Part shown: positions 60,039 to 64,000 of the stretch, in pieces
How the letters are laid out: each line of letters begins with the position of its first letter
How positions within the stretch are numbered: position 1 is the stretch's first letter
Source: Lachnospiraceae bacterium
GTDB taxonomy: Bacteria > Bacillota > Clostridia > Lachnospirales > Lachnospiraceae
Reading direction: 5' to 3'
Length of the DNA stretch: 64,000 bases
Assembly: GCA_028689655.1 (NCBI GenBank)
Contig: JAQVCT010000001.1
Span: 124,001-188,000 of the forward strand
The notes under the pieces: generated by a model
Told to the model about the DNA's origin: nothing
The model's input: the letters and a program-made list of their open reading frames with translations, nothing else
Databases searched by the model: none
Program-made: the position numbers and the translations under genes

Positions 60039-60269
60039 ATGAAAACAGTACAAATTTCATTAAATTCTATTGACAAAGTTAAATCTTTTGTTAATGATGT
60101 AACAAAATTCGATTATGATTTTGATTTAGTATCCGGAAGATACGTTATCGATGCAAAATCCATTATGGGTATCTTTAGTTTGGATTTATCTAAACCAATC
60201 GATTTAAATATCCATGCTGAAGAAGCTGTTGAAGATGTATTAAATGTATTAAAACCATACATCATCTAG
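60039..60269 (+). CDS. HPr-family protein lacking the phosphocarrier histidine (Crh-like)
   Basis: 76 aa and the only plus-strand gene. Residues DAKSIMGIFSLDLSKPIDLNI (38-58) match the HPr regulatory site around Ser46, with Ser41 equivalent. The N-terminal GIHARPA loop that holds His15 is replaced by SLNSIDKVKSF, so no phosphotransfer to sugars is expected. B. subtilis Crh has the same combination and works with CcpA in carbon catabolite repression. The ATG has a perfect AAGGAGG; the promoter and a bidirectional terminator make it a compact, probably highly expressed unit. The frame is open upstream, but without a ribosome site. Confidence 0.82.
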   Translation: MKTVQISLNSIDKVKSFVNDVTKFDYDFDLVSGRYVIDAKSIMGIFSLDLSKPIDLNIHAEEAVEDVLNVLKPYII

Positions 60270-60302
60270 TCAGTATTTCAATCCAAATCGAACAGTTTTA
60301 AA

Positions 60303-60328
60303 AAGCAAGACAGATGTCTTGCTTTTTT
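60303..60328. terminator. Bidirectional terminator between the HPr-like gene and thiI
   Basis: AAGCAAGAC-AGAT-GTCTTGCTT, a 9 bp perfect stem with T runs on both outer sides. It serves the plus-strand HPr-like gene and the converging thiI gene. Confidence 0.88.
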
Positions 60329-60344
60329 GTTCTGTTTTTTTGTT

Positions 60345-61523
60345 CTATTTCACAGTAATGACTTCCTGGGTACTGAGTGCTGTCTCGATCATCTCATCGA
60401 TCTTTTCTTCCAGATTTCTCTCATGGTTCTTGATCACTTTCAGATTTGGCTTCGTGACAGGGTGCTTTGCCACAAAGATGGTGCAGCAGTCCTCAAATGG
60501 TAAAATAGAAGTCTCGTAAGTGTTGATCTTCTCTGAGATCTCCACGATCTCCTGCTTATCAAATCCAATCAAAGGTCTGTATACAGGCATGGTGCACACT
60601 TCGTTGGTAGCTGCAAGACTCTGCATGGTCTGTGATGCCACCTGTCCGATGCTCTCCCCTGTGATCAGTCCAATGCATTCATTTTCTTCCGCAATGCGTT
60701 CCGCGATCTTCATCATATATCTACGCATGATAATGGTAAGCTCTTCATGCGGACATTTCTCATAGATATATAACTGAATATCCGTAAAGTTAATCACATG
60801 AAGGGTGATAGGCCCTGAGTAACGGGTCACTAATTTGGCAAGATCTACGACTTTCTGCTTTGCACGTTCACTGGTATATGGTGGTGCATGAAAATAAGTG
60901 GCATCAATCTTCACACCGCGCTTTGCGATCATGTATCCTGCAACCGGAGAGTCAATACCGCCTGACAGGAGAAGCATTGCCTTGCCTGCCGTTCCGATGG
61001 GCATACCCCCCGGTCCCGGAATGATAACCGAGTAAATGTAGATCTTTTCGCGCACTTCGATATTTAATATAAAATCCGGTTTATGGACATCCACACGAAT
61101 ATTCGGAAACGCATCCAGGATATCTCCACCCAGTTCACAGTTCAATGTCATGGAATCCATGGGGTAATTTTTTCTGGCTCTTCTGGCACATACTTTAAAT
61201 GTAATGTTTTTATCCGGATATACTTTATCCACATAGTCCACTACGTCCCTGGACAATTGTTCGTATCCCTCATCCTCCACATGCACCACCGGGCAGATTC
61301 CTGAGATACCAAACACTGTTTTCAGGTTATCTACGGTCTCATCAAAGTCAAATTCACTCAATGCCTCCACATAGATCCTGCCCTGTGTCTTGTGTACTTC
61401 AAATTCCCCTTCGCATCTGCGTAGTGCAAATCGAATCTGGCGAACCAGTGCATCTTCAAATATATATCTGTTTCTTCCTTTAACGCCTATCTCGGCATAT
61501 TTTATCAAAAAAGCAGTAAACAT
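60345..61523 (-). CDS. thiI: tRNA 4-thiouridine sulfurtransferase ThiI
   Basis: 392 aa. N-terminal ferredoxin-like and THUMP domains (about 1-165; KYAEIGVKGRNRYIFEDAL, ...GGDILDAFPNIRVDVHKPDF). A PP-loop ATPase (LLLSGGIDSPVAGYMIAKRG) follows. The rhodanese domain of E. coli ThiI is missing, as in other Firmicutes. It transfers sulfur to uridine-8 of tRNA, taking it from the cysteine desulfurase encoded 161 bases upstream. The gap between them is mainly the GCAGAG-bounded repeat. The same pairing (nifZ-thiI) is found in B. subtilis. Confidence 0.94.
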   Translation of the reverse strand: MFTAFLIKYAEIGVKGRNRYIFEDALVRQIRFALRRCEGEFEVHKTQGRIYVEALSEFDFDETVDNLKTVFGISGICPVVHVEDEGYEQLSRDVVDYVDKVYPDKNITFKVCARRARKNYPMDSMTLNCELGGDILDAFPNIRVDVHKPDFILNIEVREKIYIYSVIIPGPGGMPIGTAGKAMLLLSGGIDSPVAGYMIAKRGVKIDATYFHAPPYTSERAKQKVVDLAKLVTRYSGPITLHVINFTDIQLYIYEKCPHEELTIIMRRYMMKIAERIAEENECIGLITGESIGQVASQTMQSLAATNEVCTMPVYRPLIGFDKQEIVEISEKINTYETSILPFEDCCTIFVAKHPVTKPNLKVIKNHERNLEEKIDEMIETALSTQEVITVK

Positions 61524-61575
61524 GTTTTTCCTCTTTCTCTTTAAGCTTCTATTCTACTTTGCCTTTTGCTTTCAC

Positions 61576-61685
61576 GCAGAGCCTCGAAAATCTTCGATTT
61601 TCTCGGTCGCGTTGCTCCCAAAATAAATTTGCATGTAACTACGTAAGCAAGCTTACTCGTTACCTTCAATTTTACTTTGCTCTGC
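61576..61685. repeat. Dispersed GCAGAG-bounded hairpin element, copy 2
   Basis: Core 61576-61616 matches 33031-33071 with one difference. The outer ends are GCAGAG and CTCTGC. The middle is different from copy 1 and holds GTAAGC-AA-GCTTAC. The right end touches the TAG stop of the cysteine desulfurase gene. Confidence 0.85.
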
Positions 61686-62839
61686 TATTTTCGCGTAAAT
61701 CTTCGTAACATCGGTATCATATCATACAACGTTTTAATTGTATAGTTTATTTCTTCCCTGGTGGTGAACACGGACAGGCTGAAACGGATGGTGGAATCCA
61801 GCAGATCTTTCTCCACGCCGATGGCTTTCAGGGTAGGAGATACCATGGGGTGATTGGAGGCACAGGCACTTCCTGCTGATACATAGATGCCCTTATCCTC
61901 CAGCGCGTGGAGCACCACTTCGCTCCTGATGCCGCGGATAGATACACTGATCACATGAGGGGCACTGTTCCGGTCTGTCAGTCCATTGACCTTCACATCC
62001 TGAATCTTTGACACGCCCTCTATGAACATCTGTTTTAACTGATACATATCGTCCATGTCACGATCCAGATCTCTGTAGATCTCCTCCACCGCTGTGGCAA
62101 GCCCTGCGATGGCAGGTACATTCTCTGTTCCGGAGCGCATTCCCTTCTGCTGTCCTCCCCCGAAACTTATGGGTTTGATCTTTACCTTTTCATTGATATA
62201 CAGGAAACCGATCCCCTTGGGTCCATGAATCTTATGTCCGCTTACCGATAACAGATCGATTCCCATCTTTTTCGGCAGGATACGGAACTTTCCATAACCC
62301 TGCACTGCATCCACGTGAAATACAATACCGGGATTGATTCTCTTGATCAGCGCACCCGCCTCCGCGATAGGCTGCAGGGAACCGATCTCGTTGTTGGTGT
62401 GCATGATGGATACCAGAATCGTATCTCTCGTAATGGCATTCTGAAGATCCTCCAGGCGAATCCGCCCCATGGCATCCACCGGCAGATAGGTCACCTTGAA
62501 TCCCATGCTCTCCAGATACTGCATCGTCTGTAGAATAGCCGGATGCTCGATCTTCGTGGTGATAAGATGCCTCCCCGCTCTCTGATTGGCAATCGCCGTC
62601 CCGATCAATGCCAGGTTATCCGACTCCGTTCCTCCTGAGGTAAATAAAATTTCTTTCTCATTCACCTTCAGATTCTTCGCGATGACCTCCTTGGCATACC
62701 GTACATAATTCTCCGCCTGCATTCCTTTATTGTGCATACTGGAAGGATTTCCATAATCCTCCAGCATCACCTTCGTCATAATCTTGGCAACACTATCAAA
62801 ACACTTCGTAGTAGCTGAATTATCTAAATAAACTTCCAT
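61685..62839 (-). CDS. Cysteine desulfurase (NifS/IscS type, ThiI partner)
   Basis: 384 aa PLP enzyme. MEVYLDNSATTKCFDSV starts the protein. TSGGTESDNLAL binds the cofactor phosphate. SVSGHKIHGPKGIGF contains the PLP lysine, and the mobile loop SAGSACASNHP carries the catalytic cysteine. It takes sulfur from cysteine as a persulfide. Its position before thiI suggests a role in tRNA thiolation rather than general Fe-S assembly. The ATG at 62839 is chosen over two upstream in-frame ATGs because GGAG is correctly spaced. It is 150 bases downstream of rsmE, with a terminator between. Confidence 0.93.
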   Translation of the reverse strand: MEVYLDNSATTKCFDSVAKIMTKVMLEDYGNPSSMHNKGMQAENYVRYAKEVIAKNLKVNEKEILFTSGGTESDNLALIGTAIANQRAGRHLITTKIEHPAILQTMQYLESMGFKVTYLPVDAMGRIRLEDLQNAITRDTILVSIMHTNNEIGSLQPIAEAGALIKRINPGIVFHVDAVQGYGKFRILPKKMGIDLLSVSGHKIHGPKGIGFLYINEKVKIKPISFGGGQQKGMRSGTENVPAIAGLATAVEEIYRDLDRDMDDMYQLKQMFIEGVSKIQDVKVNGLTDRNSAPHVISVSIRGIRSEVVLHALEDKGIYVSAGSACASNHPMVSPTLKAIGVEKDLLDSTIRFSLSVFTTREEINYTIKTLYDMIPMLRRFTRK

Positions 62840-62925
62840 TTTTGTCTCCATTTTCGTCTGCAACACTTCTAAAAAGAACCATCGCATCATACCTTAGTAT
62901 ATTATATGATACCCAGAGAGAAAAG

Positions 62926-62959
62926 GTCATGTTTTTCTGCTTGCAGAATAAAACATGAC
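62926..62959 (-). terminator. Terminator after rsmE
   Basis: On the minus strand GTCATGTTTTATTCTGC pairs with AGAAAAACATGAC around AAGC, followed by CTTTTCTCTCT. Moderate T tract, 30 bases after the rsmE stop. Confidence 0.65.
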
Positions 62960-62989
62960 TTTGAATCCCGCATCCACATTTCCATGCCC

Positions 62990-63736
62990 TTACGTTTCCA
63001 GCTGATACATGATCCATGCCAGTGTGGTGAATCCCGCCGTCTCCGTCCTGAGGATTCTCCTCCCCAGTGTGATGGGCTGTATTCCGTGGGCAAATGCCTC
63101 CTGTACTTCCGTTTCCTCGAAACCGCCCTCCGGTCCGATAAAGATCGCCACCGACTGTCCCGGCTGAATGCCTGCGATGATATCTTTGGTCTTCTGCATA
63201 TTCTCCGCCAGTTCATAGGGAATAAGCTTTACATCCATGTGATCTGCGTAGGCAAAAGCTTCCTTGATGGTCATCACGTCGCTGACTGTAGGGATGACGC
63301 GACGTTTGCTCTGCTTGGCTGCCGCCTCCGCGATACCCTGCCAGCGCTGTACCTTACTCTTTGCCTTTTTCTCATCCAGCTTTACGATTGCCCGCCTGGT
63401 CGCCATGGGAATGATCTCATAGGCTCCCAATTCCACCGCCTTCTGCAGGATGAGCTCCATCTTATCTGCCTTGGGAAGTCCCTGGAACAGATAGATCCTG
63501 GACGGTAATTCCAGCCCGTCTTCCTTGATGAATCGAAGTTCGCAGATCACCTCGTCCTCTGTGAATTCCAGAAGGCCACAGCGATATTCCTTCTTATCCA
63601 TGCCATTGCTCACCGCAAACTCTTCCCCCGGTTTCATGCGAAGTACATTTTTAATATGATTGACATCACTGCCTGTGATTATGACACGTTTGTCAGTTTC
63701 ATTGATCTGTGATGGTTCTACGAAAAATTGATACAT
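62990..63736 (-). CDS. rsmE: 16S rRNA (uracil-1498-N3)-methyltransferase RsmE
   Basis: 248 aa SPOUT methyltransferase. The N-terminal PUA-like part is HIKNVLRMKPGEEFAVSNG. The knot region has QKAVELGAYEIIPMATRRAIV, AIFIGPEGGFEETEVQEAFAHG and the C-terminal LGRRILRTETAGFTTLAWIM, which binds SAM. It methylates U1498 of 16S rRNA. The ATG at 63736 (MYQFFVEP) follows CAGGAGTATTG. It lies 128 bases after prmA, the usual neighbour in Firmicutes. The gap 63737-63864 shows no clear signal. Confidence 0.94.
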   Translation of the reverse strand: MYQFFVEPSQINETDKRVIITGSDVNHIKNVLRMKPGEEFAVSNGMDKKEYRCGLLEFTEDEVICELRFIKEDGLELPSRIYLFQGLPKADKMELILQKAVELGAYEIIPMATRRAIVKLDEKKAKSKVQRWQGIAEAAAKQSKRRVIPTVSDVMTIKEAFAYADHMDVKLIPYELAENMQKTKDIIAGIQPGQSVAIFIGPEGGFEETEVQEAFAHGIQPITLGRRILRTETAGFTTLAWIMYQLET

Positions 63737-63864
63737 TGCTTTCAATACTCCTGTTATCCATATGTCCATTGCATAATTGTCTGATACTTTCCACATGCAC
63801 TGCTATACTTGCCGAAATTACTGTTATAGGCTATTCCGTTTCATGTGCCAAATGCATCCTGGAT

Positions 63865-64000
63865 TTATCTGGCTCTTGCAGTCACACTGACCCACTCGCC
63901 CTGATAAGTCACTTCCAATATTTCCAGTCCTGCTGCCTTCACTGCCTCTACCACAGTAGTTTCCTTGTCATCGATAATGCCGGAGGTAATGTAGATACCA
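63865..64000 (-). CDS. prmA: Ribosomal protein L11 methyltransferase PrmA, C-terminal fragment
   Basis: The last 45 codons only; the gene continues beyond the right edge. The visible sequence reads GIYITSGIIDDKETTVVEAV, then KAAGLEILEVTYQGEWVSV, then TARAR and a TAA stop, which is the characteristic end of PrmA. PrmA trimethylates ribosomal protein L11. It precedes rsmE in many Firmicutes, which supports the call. Confidence 0.85.
   Translation of the reverse strand, partial: GIYITSGIIDDKETTVVEAVKAAGLEILEVTYQGEWVSVTARAR

Noticed and set aside
60345-61523. Truncated ThiI lacking rhodanese domain
   Set aside because: The short form is the usual one in Firmicutes and works with the neighbouring cysteine desulfurase.

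Overview
The window looks like chromosome from a motile Lachnospiraceae-type Firmicute (Clostridia). The basis is a Firmicutes-type mbl-flhO-flhP flagellar/cell-shape block, a long type III glutamine synthetase (GlnN), the conserved IreB-RuvX-DUF1292...TrmR-U32 block, a CdaR-ftsE-ftsX-murein hydrolase-CtpA block, and three sugar ABC importers that each lack their own ATPase. Species cannot be named from the sequence alone. Almost every gene lies on the minus strand. The only convincing plus-strand gene is a small HPr-like protein at 60.0-60.3 kb. No rRNA, phage, insertion sequence or CRISPR array is visible. There is one tRNA, tRNA-Gln(CTG).

Layout, left to right (transcription mostly right to left). 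0-7 kb: mbl, two flagellar rod/hook proteins and a rod-binding protein end at a terminator, followed by recD2, comF and a flagellar-region zinc-ribbon gene. 7-12 kb: uvrA and uvrB. 12.1-23.5 kb: a fucosidase operon with an oxidoreductase, two tandem sugar-binding lipoproteins, two permeases, a GH29 alpha-fucosidase, a sensor kinase/AraC regulator pair and an acyltransferase-like protein. 23.6-30 kb: CdaR-like regulator, FtsE, FtsX, EnvC/PcsB-like M23 hydrolase, CtpA protease and a PilZ protein. 30-34 kb: TagA-like protein, CPBP protease, HPr-like protein, CvfB, acyl-ACP thioesterase. 34-36.6 kb: tRNA-Gln, and glnN with a structured leader. 36.6-42.8 kb: an alpha-glucoside operon (LacI, MalEFG type, GH13 enzyme) with two perfect operators. 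42.8-43.5 kb: a HEPN/MNT pair. 43.5-49.5 kb: tRNA-modification and RNA-processing block (U32/TrhP, TrmR, MltG-like fragment, YlbF, RNase J, DUF1292, RuvX, IreB). 49.5-58.3 kb: a beta-galactosidase-type operon with its own kinase/regulator pair. 58.4-64 kb: mtaB, HPr-like gene, thiI, cysteine desulfurase, rsmE and the end of prmA.

The three sugar operons share one plan: lipoprotein plus two permeases, an intracellular glycosidase, and a dedicated regulator (two by YesM/AraC two-component pairs, one by LacI). Energy presumably comes from a shared ATPase encoded elsewhere. No radically new enzyme system stands out. The most interesting material is non-coding: a glnN leader with a putative 17-codon peptide and competing hairpins; five families of hairpin-bearing repeats, one with compensatory stem changes; and a malE-type promoter with a perfect dyad filling its spacer. 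Among proteins, two HPr-fold proteins lacking the phosphocarrier histidine, an MltG-like protein with no catalytic domain, an N-terminally minimal HEPN, and an unrecognised protein inside the beta-galactosidase operon deserve a second look.
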